Positions 35,107 through 45,152 of a stretch of DNA of 64,000 nucleotides are shown here, piece after piece; position 1 is the first letter of the stretch; every line of letters begins with the position of its first letter. The stretch covers positions 21,593-85,592 of the forward strand of contig CAJXKO010000004.1 of NCBI GenBank assembly GCA_913055845.1, in the 5' to 3' direction. The notes beneath the pieces were generated by a model. That model was not told the DNA's origin, did not search any database, and saw nothing but the letters and a program-made list of their open reading frames with translations. Origin of the DNA: an uncultured Bacteroidota bacterium. GTDB taxonomy: Bacteria; Bacteroidota; Rhodothermia; Rhodothermales; Salinibacteraceae. The position numbers and the translations under genes are program-made.

Positions 35107-36492
35107 CTACAGCAACAGATTCATCGGCTCCTCCAGATACGACTTCACGGTGTCGAGGAACGCGGCGCCCTTCGCCCCATCCACGACGCGGTGATCGCAA
35201 GAGAGGGTTACCTTCATGCGCTTGCCCGGCACTACCTCGCCATCTTCTACGACGGGCGTGTCGCGGATCTCGCCAATGGCGAGGATGGCCGAGTTCGGGG
35301 GATTGATGATGGCCGTGAATTCCTCAATCCCGAACATGCCGAGGTTGCTCGTGGTGAAGGTCGCCCCCTCGAATTCCTCCGGCTCCAGGTCGCGAGTGCG
35401 CGCCCGGTCGGCCAACTCTCGGGTCTCACGGGCGAGCTCCGAGAGGCCCTTCCGGTCCGCGTCGCGGAGGACGGGTGTGATGAGCCCCTCGTCGATGGCC
35501 ACGGCGATGCCGATGTGCACGCGATTGTGCTTGTGAATTTCGCCCTCGTCGGGCCGGTATGCGGCATTCACGTACGGGTGATCGTGCAGTGAAAGGGCAC
35601 ACGCCTTCGTAATGAGGTCGTTGAAGGAGATCTTCGCGCGTTCCTGCTCCTCCACCAACTCGTTGAGATCCGCGCGCAGCTCGACGGCCTGCTCCACATC
35701 GATGTCGACCGTGAGGTAGTAGTGGGGCGCCGAGTATTTGCTCTCGGCGAGGCGACGGGCGATGGTCTTCCGCATCTGCGAGATGTCCTCGCGTTCAAAA
35801 GCCTCTTCGTCCGGCATGGCGTAGCTGGGCGCCTCCTCGACGGCCGGTGTGGGCGCCGACTCGGCTTCTGGAGCGGGCTCGGGCTCCGGCGCGGCGGGCT
35901 CGGCTTCTTGGCCTTCGAGGTAGGCCTCGACGTCGCGACGCACGATGCGCCCCTCCGGCCCGGACCCGTCGACCTGCGCCAGCTCCACGCCGTGCTCCTG
36001 CGCGATGCGACGCGCCAGCGGCGATGCCTTGATGCGGCGGCCCTCCGTATCGGTGCCGGCGGGCACTGGCTCCGGCGTCCGTTCCGAGAGCTGGCCGTCC
36101 CCGGCAGGCTCCGGGGTGGGCTCCCCCTCTACCTCCGGTTCTGGTTCAGGAGCAGATTCGGTCAACTCCTCCTCCGGCTCATCTTCGGCGTCCGGTTCTT
36201 CCGCCGCGGCCCCGTCGCCGCCGGCTTCGCCCACGAGATCGGAAATATCCTCACCTGCTTCCCCAATCACAGCAATGAGCTCGCCGATGGGCACTGCATC
36301 GCCCTCAGCGATCACCTGCTTGAGCAACACGCCTTCGTCGAAAGCCTCCAGGTCCATCGTGGCCTTGTCCGTCTCCACCTGTGCAAGCACGTCGCCGGAG
36401 GAGACCTCTTCGCCCTCATCCACGAGCCAGGCGGAGAGCACTCCCTCCTCCATCGTGTCGCTCAGCTTGGGCATTTCAATCGGAATCGCCAT
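35107..36492 (-). CDS. pdhC: Pyruvate dehydrogenase E2, dihydrolipoamide acetyltransferase
   Basis: 461 residues. A single N-terminal lipoyl domain (about 1-77; lipoyl Lys in VETDKATMDLEAF, about 43) is followed by a long Glu/Pro/Ala linker. The peripheral-subunit-binding domain comes next (about 155-190; KASPLARRIAQEHGVELAQVDGSGPEGRIVRRDVEAYL), then a second Pro/Ala/Glu linker and the catalytic domain (about 232-461) with LSCDHRVVDGAKGAAFL (HxxxDG) and C-terminal EEPMNLLL. It transfers acetyl to CoA. ATG 36492 gives the standard MAIPIEMPKLSDTMEEG N-terminus. It is 83 bp downstream of pdhB. The very acidic linkers fit a halophile. No E3 gene in the window. Confidence 0.95.
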   Translation of the reverse strand: MAIPIEMPKLSDTMEEGVLSAWLVDEGEEVSSGDVLAQVETDKATMDLEAFDEGVLLKQVIAEGDAVPIGELIAVIGEAGEDISDLVGEAGGDGAAAEEPDAEDEPEEELTESAPEPEPEVEGEPTPEPAGDGQLSERTPEPVPAGTDTEGRRIKASPLARRIAQEHGVELAQVDGSGPEGRIVRRDVEAYLEGQEAEPAAPEPEPAPEAESAPTPAVEEAPSYAMPDEEAFEREDISQMRKTIARRLAESKYSAPHYYLTVDIDVEQAVELRADLNELVEEQERAKISFNDLITKACALSLHDHPYVNAAYRPDEGEIHKHNRVHIGIAVAIDEGLITPVLRDADRKGLSELARETRELADRARTRDLEPEEFEGATFTTSNLGMFGIEEFTAIINPPNSAILAIGEIRDTPVVEDGEVVPGKRMKVTLSCDHRVVDGAKGAAFLDTVKSYLEEPMNLLL

Positions 36493-36575
36493 AGTACGGT
36501 GTCGGTTTTCGAGTTGCGTATGTCGAGGGAGGAGTGAGTGTCAGGTTCAAGGCGTCAGTCGACACTCAAGATTCG

Positions 36576-37559
36576 TCACTGAGCGTACAGTACGCGGAGG
36601 CACTTGTCGACCGTCTCGTCGGCGCCCGGCATGTACGCGTCCATAAGATTGGGGGCATAGGGAGCTGGGGTGTCGGGGGCCGTCACGCGGAGAATCGGCG
36701 CGTCGAGGTAGTCGAACGCGCGGTCCTGTACCTGGTGCGTCACCTCCGAGGCCACACTCGCAAAGGGATTGCTCTCATCGATCACGACCAACCGGTTCGT
36801 CTTCACCACCGACTCCACGATCGTCTCCATGTCGAGCGGCTTGATCGTGCGCGGGTCGATGACCTCCGCCTCGTAGCCCTTTGCCTCGAGCTGTTCGGCG
36901 GCGTCCATCGCAATGTGGTAGCTCTTGCTGTGGGCCACGATCGTCACGTCCTCTCCCTCACGGGCCACGCGGGCCTCCCCAATCGGGATCGTGTAATCGT
37001 CCGCCTCACTGACCTCGTCTTTCAGTCCGTACATCAGCTCGCTTTCGAGGAAGACAACCGGGTCGTCGTCGCGGATGGCGGTCTTGAGCAGGCCCTTGCC
37101 GTCGTCGGGAATGGACGGGGACACGACCTTCAGGCCCGGAAAGTTGGAGTAGAGGGCCTCCGTAGAGTTCGAGTGGGTCGCCCCGAGCTGGCCCGCTGCG
37201 CCGTTGGGCCCCCGAAAGACGATGGGCACCTCGAACTGCCCCCCTGACATGTAGCGCATGTTCGGGGCATTATTGATGACCTGGTCGAAGGCCACGAACG
37301 AGAAGTTGAACGTCATAAACTCGACGATGGGCCGGAGGCCATTCATTGCCGCCCCAATGCCGAGCCCGGCGAAGCCAAGCTCGCTGATGGGCGAGTCGAT
37401 CACCCGGTCGTGCCCGAACTGGTCGAGCATGCCCTTGCTCACCTTGTAGGCGCCGTCGTACTCGGCCACCTCCTCCCCAATCAGGAAGATGTCGTCGTCG
37501 CGCTCCATCTCTTCGGTCATTGCTTCCCGGAGCGCTTCCCGGAATTGCAGCGTAGCCAT
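36576..37559 (-). CDS. pdhB: Pyruvate dehydrogenase E1 component, beta subunit
   Basis: 327 residues, normal length. TLQFREALREAMTEEMERDDDIFLIGEEVAEYDGAYKVSKGM opens the pyrimidine-binding domain; the Glu in IGEEV activates ThDP. DSPISELGFAGLGIGAAM, FMTFNFSFVAFDQVINNAPNMRYMSGGQFEVPIVFRGPNG and the C-terminal transketolase domain (VIDPRTIKPLDMETIVESVVKTNRLVVIDE) are typical. It forms the alpha2beta2 E1 with PdhA, decarboxylating pyruvate and acetylating E2 lipoyl groups. The gene sits 64 bp after pdhA, and the order pdhA-pdhB-pdhC is clear. Confidence 0.95.
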   Translation of the reverse strand: MATLQFREALREAMTEEMERDDDIFLIGEEVAEYDGAYKVSKGMLDQFGHDRVIDSPISELGFAGLGIGAAMNGLRPIVEFMTFNFSFVAFDQVINNAPNMRYMSGGQFEVPIVFRGPNGAAGQLGATHSNSTEALYSNFPGLKVVSPSIPDDGKGLLKTAIRDDDPVVFLESELMYGLKDEVSEADDYTIPIGEARVAREGEDVTIVAHSKSYHIAMDAAEQLEAKGYEAEVIDPRTIKPLDMETIVESVVKTNRLVVIDESNPFASVASEVTHQVQDRAFDYLDAPILRVTAPDTPAPYAPNLMDAYMPGADETVDKCLRVLYAQ

Positions 37560-37623
37560 GGGTGATTTCGGATTCAGTGTTCAGAGTTGAGAGTTTCGGC
37601 AGGGCAACGCGCGACGCAAGCGT

Positions 37624-39024
<1,401 letters not shown>

Positions 39025-39348
39025 GACGGTGGGTCGGGTTGAATTGCAATAAAAAGGAGTGGATGGCACGCGCCTCCCGATCCGCACGAGGGGTCAGGAG
39101 GGCACGAACGCCGCGAGCGCAATCGGCCAAATGGCGATTTTGCCAAGCCCTTGTATCCCAGCTACAACCCTCGGTTTCGCCCCCGGACGCGCCCCCGGAA
39201 CTCGTTTTTTATTAAAATCTGTTTACACGGCTGGAATTCGGATGGCTCATCGCCAATTCTTTTCGCGGTCCCAAGTCCTCAGTACCGATTAGAGGCCTCC
39301 TCACGGCCAGCCTGCTCGACATCCTCACCACTGAACACCGCCTCACTG
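39025..39348. other. 324-bp divergent region between pdhA and the mannosyltransferase gene
   Basis: No gene supported. It holds a dyad TTGTA-N7-TACAA (about 39151-39167) and an AT-rich block TTTTTTATTAAAATCTGTTTACA (about 39205-39227), the most AT-rich stretch nearby. Promoters for both flanking genes probably lie here, but I cannot fix hexamers. Confidence 0.4.
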
Positions 39349-40101
39349 GTGCCCACGTCCGACCCCGAGGATCCCCCCACCGACGCCCTCGTCATCATCC
39401 CCACCTATAATGAAGCCGACAACATCGGCCAGGTCATTGACCTCGTTCTGGCACAACCCCTTCCCATTTCCATTCTGGTGGTCGACGACAATTCGACGGA
39501 TGGGACCCCCGAGGTGGTGCGCGCCAAAAGGGACGAGGCCCCCGACCGGATCCACCTCATCGAGCGCAGCGGCAAGCTGGGCCTGGGCACAGCATACCTG
39601 CGGGGCTTCCGGTACGCCCTGGCCCAGGGATTTACGTACATCTGTGAAATGGACGCCGATCTGTCCCACGACCCAGACGACCTTCCACGTCTCATCGAGC
39701 CGGTGCGGGCCGGCGAGGTCGACTTGGCCATCGGCTCACGGTACGTGCAGGGCGTGCGCGTCATCAACTGGCCCCTCTCCCGCCTCGTCCTGTCGTACAG
39801 CGCCGGCATCTACACCCGGGCCATTACGCGCCTGCCCATTCTCGACGTCACGGCCGGCTTCAAGTGCTTCCATCGTCGCGTGCTGGAGGCCCTGCCCCTC
39901 GATCGCGTGAACTCCGACGGCTACGCCTTCCAGGTGGAAATGCATTACCGCACCTGGCGGGCGGGCTTTCGTTTCAAGGAGATCCCCGTGATCTTTACGG
40001 AGCGGACAGAGGGCGAATCGAAAATGCGGCGCGAAATCGTGGTAGAGGCGGCCCTCAAGGTGTGGGAGCTTCGCCTCCGCGACCTGATGGGTCGATTGTG
40101 A
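39349..40101 (+). CDS. Polyprenol-phosphate mannosyltransferase-like GT2 enzyme
   Basis: 250 residues from GTG 39349 (MPTSDPEDPPTDALVIIPTYNEADNIG), close to the usual size of bacterial Ppm1/DPM1-type catalytic domains; the track start at 39151 would add 66 implausible residues covering the AT-rich control region. GT-A fold motifs are: ALVIIPTYNEADNIGQVIDLV, ILVVDDNSTDGTPEVV, LGTAYLRGFRYAL, CEMDADLSHDPDDLPRL (DAD/DxSH metal site) and DVTAGFKCFHRRVLEAL. No membrane helices. It likely transfers mannose (or another hexose) from a nucleotide sugar to polyprenyl phosphate, providing donors for GT-C enzymes such as the one at 22401-23909. Confidence 0.85.
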   Translation: MPTSDPEDPPTDALVIIPTYNEADNIGQVIDLVLAQPLPISILVVDDNSTDGTPEVVRAKRDEAPDRIHLIERSGKLGLGTAYLRGFRYALAQGFTYICEMDADLSHDPDDLPRLIEPVRAGEVDLAIGSRYVQGVRVINWPLSRLVLSYSAGIYTRAITRLPILDVTAGFKCFHRRVLEALPLDRVNSDGYAFQVEMHYRTWRAGFRFKEIPVIFTERTEGESKMRREIVVEAALKVWELRLRDLMGRL

Positions 40102-40316
40102 GTAACGTTCGGCGCTACGCGTCATGGGTTGGGGAATGGATCGAATGAGTCTCTCTCCGATCCGCCACGTGCGTCAGCGTCTTGCCGCCTGGATGCACAT
40201 CCCCCTCGTTTTTTCGGTTTCCTAATAGATGGAGTCGACATCACGTCTTACGTTAAAAAAGTGGATTCTCTCTGTGCCGCCCTTTTTCACGTCCCCCCTG
40301 ACCAACCAATCCGACC

Positions 40317-41552
40317 ATGAGCACCTCTGGTGAACAAATCACAATGGAGGACGGCTCCCTCCAGGTCCCTGACACCCCCATCATTCCCTTCATTGAAGGC
40401 GACGGGGTCGGCGCCGACGTCTGGGCCGCCGCCCGCCCGGTCTTCGACGCCGCGGTCGAGACCGCATACGGCGGCGACCGCACCATCGAGTGGACCGAAG
40501 TCCTGGCCGGCGAGAAGGCCAAAGAACGAACTGGTGAGCTTCTCCCCGACGAGACCGTCGAGACGATTCGCGAGCACCGCGTGGCCATCAAAGGGCCGCT
40601 CACCACACCCGTTGGTGCCGGCTTCCGGTCCCTCAACGTCGCACTACGCCAGAAACTCGATCTCTACGCGAACGTCCGCCCCACCTACTACATCGACGGG
40701 GTGCCCTCGCCGATGAAGAATCCGGAGCAGATGGACATGGTGACGTTCCGGGAGAACACGGAAGACGTGTACGCAGGCATCGAGTGGAAGGCCGGAACCG
40801 AGGGCGCCGAGAAAGTCCGCAAATTCGTAGAGGAGGAAATGGGCTTCGACGAAACCATTCACGAAGGCCCAGTGGGCATCGGCATCAAACCCATCACCGA
40901 GTTCGGAACCAAGCGGCTCGTCCGGGAAGCCATCGATTACGCGCTGGCGAACGAAGGACACCAGTTCGTGACCCTCGTGCACAAGGGCAACATTATGAAG
41001 TTTACCGAGGGTGCTTTCCGTGACTGGGGCTATGAGGTGGCGCGCGAGGAGTACGGCGACGAGGTGATCACCGAGGACACTCTCTGGGAGGAGCGCGACG
41101 GCGAGCCCCCCGCAGACGCAGTTGTGGTAAACGATCGGATCGCCGACAATATGCTCCAGCAGATTCAGACGCGGACCGACCAGTACGACGTACTGGCGAT
41201 GCCGAACCTGAACGGCGACTATCTCTCCGACGCCTGCGGTGCGCAGATCGGCGGCCTCGGCGTGGCGCCGGGCGCCAACTTCGGAGACGGGGCCTGCTTG
41301 GCCGAGCCGGTGCACGGCTCCGCGAACAAGTACGCTGGGCAAGACAAGGTGAATCCCTCGGCGCTCATTCTGTCCGGCCGGCTGATGTTTGAGTACATGG
41401 GTTGGGACGAGGCCTCCACCGTAATCCTCAACGCCCTAGAAACCACGATCGGGCAGAAGCGGGTGACATACGACTTTGAGCGCAACCTGGAAGGTGCTGA
41501 GCTGCTGAAGTGCAGCGAGTTTGGACAGGCAGTCGTGGAAAACATGGACTAA
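40317..41552 (+). CDS. icd: Isocitrate dehydrogenase (NADP type)
   Basis: 411 residues, the size of E. coli Icd. [15 protein letters not shown] opens the fold. [10 protein letters not shown]-like [32 protein letters not shown] (isocitrate contacts with Ser/Arg), [37 protein letters not shown] (catalytic Lys) and [31 protein letters not shown] (metal-binding Asp) follow. [27 protein letters not shown] completes the cofactor site. TCA-cycle step isocitrate to 2-oxoglutarate + CO2. It is monocistronic by context: a 215-bp upstream gap and a strong terminator downstream. ATG 40317. Confidence 0.95.
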   Translation: MSTSGEQITMEDGSLQVPDTPIIPFIEGDGVGADVWAAARPVFDAAVETAYGGDRTIEWTEVLAGEKAKERTGELLPDETVETIREHRVAIKGPLTTPVGAGFRSLNVALRQKLDLYANVRPTYYIDGVPSPMKNPEQMDMVTFRENTEDVYAGIEWKAGTEGAEKVRKFVEEEMGFDETIHEGPVGIGIKPITEFGTKRLVREAIDYALANEGHQFVTLVHKGNIMKFTEGAFRDWGYEVAREEYGDEVITEDTLWEERDGEPPADAVVVNDRIADNMLQQIQTRTDQYDVLAMPNLNGDYLSDACGAQIGGLGVAPGANFGDGACLAEPVHGSANKYAGQDKVNPSALILSGRLMFEYMGWDEASTVILNALETTIGQKRVTYDFERNLEGAELLKCSEFGQAVVENMD

Positions 41553-41592
41553 TTCACGGGCAACAGGGTGCACTCTCCCCTGCCCAAAAGCC

Positions 41593-41628
41593 GCGGCATC
41601 GTGGAGCAATCCACGATGCCGCTTTTTT
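41593..41628 (+). terminator. Rho-independent terminator after icd
   Basis: Perfect 13-bp stem GCGGCATCGTGGA/TCCACGATGCCGC with a GCAA tetraloop, followed by TTTTTT. It lies 41 bp after the icd stop and is the strongest terminator in the window. Confidence 0.95.
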
Positions 41629-41761
41629 GTTTTCCCGAGTGTTGTGCTCGGCCTGCCGATGCTCCCCGACCTGGAGATCCCCCTGCTGGAGGGACCCTCT
41701 CCTGGGTCTGAGAGTGTTTTGCATTGCCCTATCGGTCTGAAATCCCCTGGTGCAAGTGCTT

Positions 41762-42409
41762 ATGACATCGTCTCTCGCTGTCCTTGCCGACCGTGTTGCG
41801 GCGCAGCTGGATCGTCCCCTGCCGGGCCATGAAGCGCACCTCACCATGGCACCGCGGTACCCCGCGCGGCGGGCCGACCTGTCGATTGAGAATCGTGCGT
41901 GCCGGAAGGCTGGGGTGCTTGTCCTTCTCCACCTCCACAACGACGCGCCCGCTGTGGTGCTCACGGTCCGCCGGGACCACCTGCCCGACCACGCGGGGCA
42001 GATTTCTTTCCCCGGGGGCGAGCGCGAGGGCGACGAATCGCTGCCTGAAACGGCGCTCCGGGAGGCCGAGGAAGAAATTGCGCTCCTCCCCTCTTCCGTG
42101 AAAATGCTTGGGCATCTCACCCCGCTTTACATTCCCCCGTCCAACTTTTGCGTGCATCCGTTCGTGGGCCAGGCCACATCTATGCTCGACCTCCCCCCGA
42201 CCGACGATGAGGTGGGCGAGGTGCTCCACGTCCCCCTTACACACCTCTTGGCCCCAGCCACCAGCGCGGTAGAGAGCCGGCGGCTGAAGGGGGAGGAGGT
42301 GAACGTCCCGTACTACGATGTGGCGGGACACAAGGTGTGGGGCGCCACGGCGATGATGCTGGCCGAATTCCTGACCGTCACGCGCCAGGCCGCGGCCTCC
42401 GCCGAGTGA
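41762..42409 (+). CDS. Nudix hydrolase, CoA-pyrophosphatase type
   Basis: 215 residues from ATG 41762; the track start at 41750 is GTG. The UPF0035/CoA-specific signature LTVRRDHLPDHAGQISFPGG directly precedes the Nudix box GGEREGDESLPETALREAEEEIAL (G-x5-E-x7-REUxEE with conservative ends). LTPLYIPPSNFCVHPFVG follows as in NudL-type enzymes, which cleave CoA and acyl-CoA to 4'-phosphopantetheine and ADP. The first ~50 residues include the family's N-terminal helix. It is probably independent of icd because of the intervening terminator. Confidence 0.85.
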   Translation: MTSSLAVLADRVAAQLDRPLPGHEAHLTMAPRYPARRADLSIENRACRKAGVLVLLHLHNDAPAVVLTVRRDHLPDHAGQISFPGGEREGDESLPETALREAEEEIALLPSSVKMLGHLTPLYIPPSNFCVHPFVGQATSMLDLPPTDDEVGEVLHVPLTHLLAPATSAVESRRLKGEEVNVPYYDVAGHKVWGATAMMLAEFLTVTRQAAASAE

Positions 42410-42548
42410 TCCCCGAAGCGGGCCTTTCCCCGAACAGAACTCCTCGCGCGACGAGCTCTCTTCCCCCCAACTTATCGACCGATGCGAGCCGCCCACTGAG
42501 GGAGCATCAACCGCCCACGTGCTGCTACCCATGGGAGCGCGTGCCCAT

Positions 42549-42565
42549 GTCCCCATATAGGGGAC
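42549..42565. promoter_or_regulatory. GTCCCC-N5-GGGGAC inverted repeat upstream of tetR-type gene
   Basis: Perfect 6-bp arms around ATATA, about 140 bp before the TetR-family ATG. There is no T-run, so it is more like a binding site or a stable hairpin than a terminator for the Nudix gene. Confidence 0.3.
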
Positions 42566-42628
42566 CGCAAAGAACGCCGTCTATATCCAATTCTTAACGG
42601 CGACTTCCCCGGACTGGGCGAACGAGTC

Positions 42629-42671
42629 GTCACGTTGTGACTTACCAGTCATCGTGTGACTCAATAGTCAC
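42629..42671 (+). promoter_or_regulatory. Operator array for the TetR-family regulator
   Basis: Two inverted repeats share the core TGACT-N4-AGTCA: TGACTTACCAGTCA (42638-42651) and GTGACTCAATAGTCAC (42656-42671). Their centres are 19 bp apart, about two helical turns. A third dyad GTCAC-GTT-GTGAC (42629-42641) overlaps the first. They lie 34-76 bp before the regulator ATG, the normal place for autoregulation and control of the downstream efflux genes. Confidence 0.65.
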
Positions 42672-42704
42672 CTCCTGACGACTGCTTCATCCCTACTTCA
42701 GTCC

Positions 42705-43418
42705 ATGTCTGTCTCCTCCGACTCCTCCCTGTCCCGTCGCGAGCGCGAGCGCAAGCGACGCCGTCGCGCGATGCGGCGGGCCGCCCAGTCCGTCTTTGCG
42801 GAGAAGGGGTACGAACAGGCCACCCTCGACGAGATTGCCGAGCGTGCTGAATTCGGCAAGGGCACCCTCTACAACTACTTCGAAAACGGGAAGGAGGGGC
42901 TCCTCTTCGCCATTTTCGACGAGGTCTACGACGACCTCCACGAGATGATACGGTCTACCTTCGGCAAGGACGGTGCCCATCCCCCTTCGTTTCGGGATGC
43001 ATTCCATGCCTTGGTCGTGCGGTCGTTTACCTACTACGAGGAGCGGGAAGAGCTTTTCTTGATCCTGATTAAGGAGGCCCACCGTCTCTGCTTTAGTAGC
43101 GACGTGGAGAAGGCGGCCTATTTCCAGGAACAGCAGCAGCGGATGCTCGACGCACTGGTGCCGGCCGTCGAGTCTGCCATGTCGGCAGGGAGCATCGCCT
43201 CGCTCCCGCCGCGGTCGGTCGCTCACATGCTCCTGGAGGTGGTGCACGACCTGGTCGTCCACCGCTGCCTCACGGAGCGGAGCGAGGCGGACGGGACGTT
43301 GCGCCAGCACCTCCCGAATGCCCCCCTCCTGCACGACCCCGAGGCCGCCGCCGATTTTCTTACCTCCCTTCTCTTCGACGGCCTGGGGACGGATGACCGG
43401 TCTGCGGACGTTGAATAA
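42705..43418 (+). CDS. TetR-family transcriptional regulator of the efflux operon
   Basis: 237 residues. N-terminal TetR helix-turn-helix: RRAMRRAAQSVFAEKGYEQATLDEIAERAEFGKGTLYNYFENGKEGLLFAIFDEVYDDL (about 20-75), where GKGTLYNYF is the recognition helix. The C-terminal all-helical ligand-binding and dimer domain follows, with RSFTYYEEREELFLILIKEAHRLCF. It most likely represses itself and the following TolC/MFP/RND genes until an efflux substrate binds. It starts 36 bp upstream of the TolC-like ORF's GTG, same strand. The operator array lies immediately upstream. The ligand is unknown. Confidence 0.9.
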   Translation: MSVSSDSSLSRRERERKRRRRAMRRAAQSVFAEKGYEQATLDEIAERAEFGKGTLYNYFENGKEGLLFAIFDEVYDDLHEMIRSTFGKDGAHPPSFRDAFHALVVRSFTYYEEREELFLILIKEAHRLCFSSDVEKAAYFQEQQQRMLDALVPAVESAMSAGSIASLPPRSVAHMLLEVVHDLVVHRCLTERSEADGTLRQHLPNAPLLHDPEAAADFLTSLLFDGLGTDDRSADVE

Positions 43419-43454
43419 CTCGACCTTTTTCTACTGGACGTGACTGCCCTTGCC

Positions 43455-45152
43455 ATGCGCGGCGCTGATTTCTTAGTCCCGGTCCTCGCTCTCCTAATGG
43501 GAGCAGCGACGCTGCTCGTCCCTCCGATCACCCATGCACAATCCGTGGATGTGGACTCGGAGGCCCCACGCCCCGCGGTGCGCTCGTCGGAACCACCTGC
43601 GAATCAGGCCGAGCCGCTCGTCCTCACAGTTCGGAAGGCCGTACAAACAGCGCTTGAACAAAACCTGGACCTACAGGCGGCCCAACTCGACGTCCGCGAC
43701 GCCGACGCGCAGGTACAGGAGGCGTGGGGCAACCTGTATCCGTCGCTCGATCTCACGGGGAGCTATACCCGCAACGTCGTGACGGCCAATCCCTTCGCCG
43801 GGAGCGACGCCCTTACGCTGCTCGGGGGTGGGGGCGAAACAGAGTGGCTCGCCTTTAACGAACGACGCCGCCTGGACAACAACCCCGAAACCGACCCAAT
43901 TCCCTTTTCCACCTTCACGCAACGCCAGCGGGATAGCATCGCCGCGGCAGGCATCTCGCTGGGCGGTGCCGGCGGCAACCCCTTCGGCGTAGACAACGAG
44001 TTTCGTGGGGGGCTTCAACTTACCCAGACGCTCTACAGCAAGCAAGCCTTTGCCTCGGTGAAGGGATCACAGCAGTTCAAAGACGTGAGCCGCTTTGCAC
44101 GCGACCGCCAGGTGCAAGAGGTTACCAACCGGGTGATCACGGACTACTACCGAGCCCTGCTCGCCCAAGAACGGGCGCGAGTTCTACAAAACAGCGTAGA
44201 TCGAGCCCAAAAGACACTCCAGGAGGTATCGACCCGCGTACAGCAGGGGGTGACCCCGAAGGCCCAGCGTCTAGGGGCCAATGTGGAGCTCTCCAACGCC
44301 CGTACGCAGGCCATCGAAGCCCGCAACGCCGCCGATCTCGCACAGGATCAACTCAAGCGCACCATTGGCCTCTCCCCGGACCGGCCAATCCAGCTCGACG
44401 GCACCCTCGACGAGCAGCGCAAAGACGGCCTGCAGAATGTATCGCTCGAAACCATCTCGATGTCACGGGCCGTGAGTCAAGCCATCGAAAACCGGCCGGA
44501 CCTCCAGCGCGCCCGACTCAATGTGGAACTGCGTGACATTCAGGCCGAAGCAAGCCGCTCTGCGTACTTCCCGCGTGTGGAGGCCGTCGCCAACTTCAGC
44601 TACTCGGGACGCGTCCCCGACGACCGCTCGCGCGTCCTAACCAACGACCCGAATCGACCGAATCAGCCGACGCCCTTCTTCTTCCGGGAGCAGCAACGAG
44701 GCTTTTTCAACGATGACTTCTGGAATCCCTCGTTCAGCGTAGGGCTGCAGTTGAACTGGAACCTGTTCGACGGCTTTCAGCGATCCTCGCGCGTACAGCA
44801 GGCCGAAATTCAGCGCCAGCGTGCCGAGCTTCAGCGTGACCAGCTGCGGCGGGCCGTCACGCTAGAGGTGCGACGGGCCGTGCGGGACCTCGAGAACGCC
44901 CGGGAGCGCATCGAGTCGCAGCAGACGAACGTGCGACGGGCCGAGCTCAACTACGACCACGTGTCGCAACGCGTGAGCGAAGGCGTCGCGAGCCAGATTG
45001 AGCTTCGAGAAGCCTCCGAACAGCTCGATCAGAGTCGCCTCAACTACCTCCAGGCCGTGCACGACTACTTGGTTGCGCGCAGCGATCTGGAGACGGCCCT
45101 CGGCCAGCCGCTCACGCCCACCTCCGAATCGTACCTCATGACGCGTCGATGA
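43455..45152 (+). CDS. TolC-family outer-membrane efflux protein
   Basis: 565 residues from ATG 43455 (a GTG at 43440 is also possible). Signal peptide MRGADFLVPVLALLMGAATLLVPPITHAQS. Two repeats of the outer-membrane-efflux-protein fold: LTVRKAVQTALEQNLDLQAAQLDVRDADAQVQEAWGNLYPSLDLTGSYTRN and ISMSRAVSQAIENRPDLQRARLNVELRDIQAEASRSAYFPRVEAVANFSYSG. Long coiled-coil segments such as RRAVTLEVRRAVRDLENARERIESQQTNVRRAELNYDHVSQRV form the periplasmic barrel. It is the outer-membrane channel of the tripartite pump. The stop overlaps the next ATG (ATGA), indicating translational coupling. Confidence 0.92.
   Translation: MRGADFLVPVLALLMGAATLLVPPITHAQSVDVDSEAPRPAVRSSEPPANQAEPLVLTVRKAVQTALEQNLDLQAAQLDVRDADAQVQEAWGNLYPSLDLTGSYTRNVVTANPFAGSDALTLLGGGGETEWLAFNERRRLDNNPETDPIPFSTFTQRQRDSIAAAGISLGGAGGNPFGVDNEFRGGLQLTQTLYSKQAFASVKGSQQFKDVSRFARDRQVQEVTNRVITDYYRALLAQERARVLQNSVDRAQKTLQEVSTRVQQGVTPKAQRLGANVELSNARTQAIEARNAADLAQDQLKRTIGLSPDRPIQLDGTLDEQRKDGLQNVSLETISMSRAVSQAIENRPDLQRARLNVELRDIQAEASRSAYFPRVEAVANFSYSGRVPDDRSRVLTNDPNRPNQPTPFFFREQQRGFFNDDFWNPSFSVGLQLNWNLFDGFQRSSRVQQAEIQRQRAELQRDQLRRAVTLEVRRAVRDLENARERIESQQTNVRRAELNYDHVSQRVSEGVASQIELREASEQLDQSRLNYLQAVHDYLVARSDLETALGQPLTPTSESYLMTRR

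Noticed and set aside
39151-39348. 66-residue N-terminal extension of the mannosyltransferase ORF
   Set aside because: It spans the AT-rich control region and shows no protein-like pattern; GTG 39349 gives the standard N-terminus.
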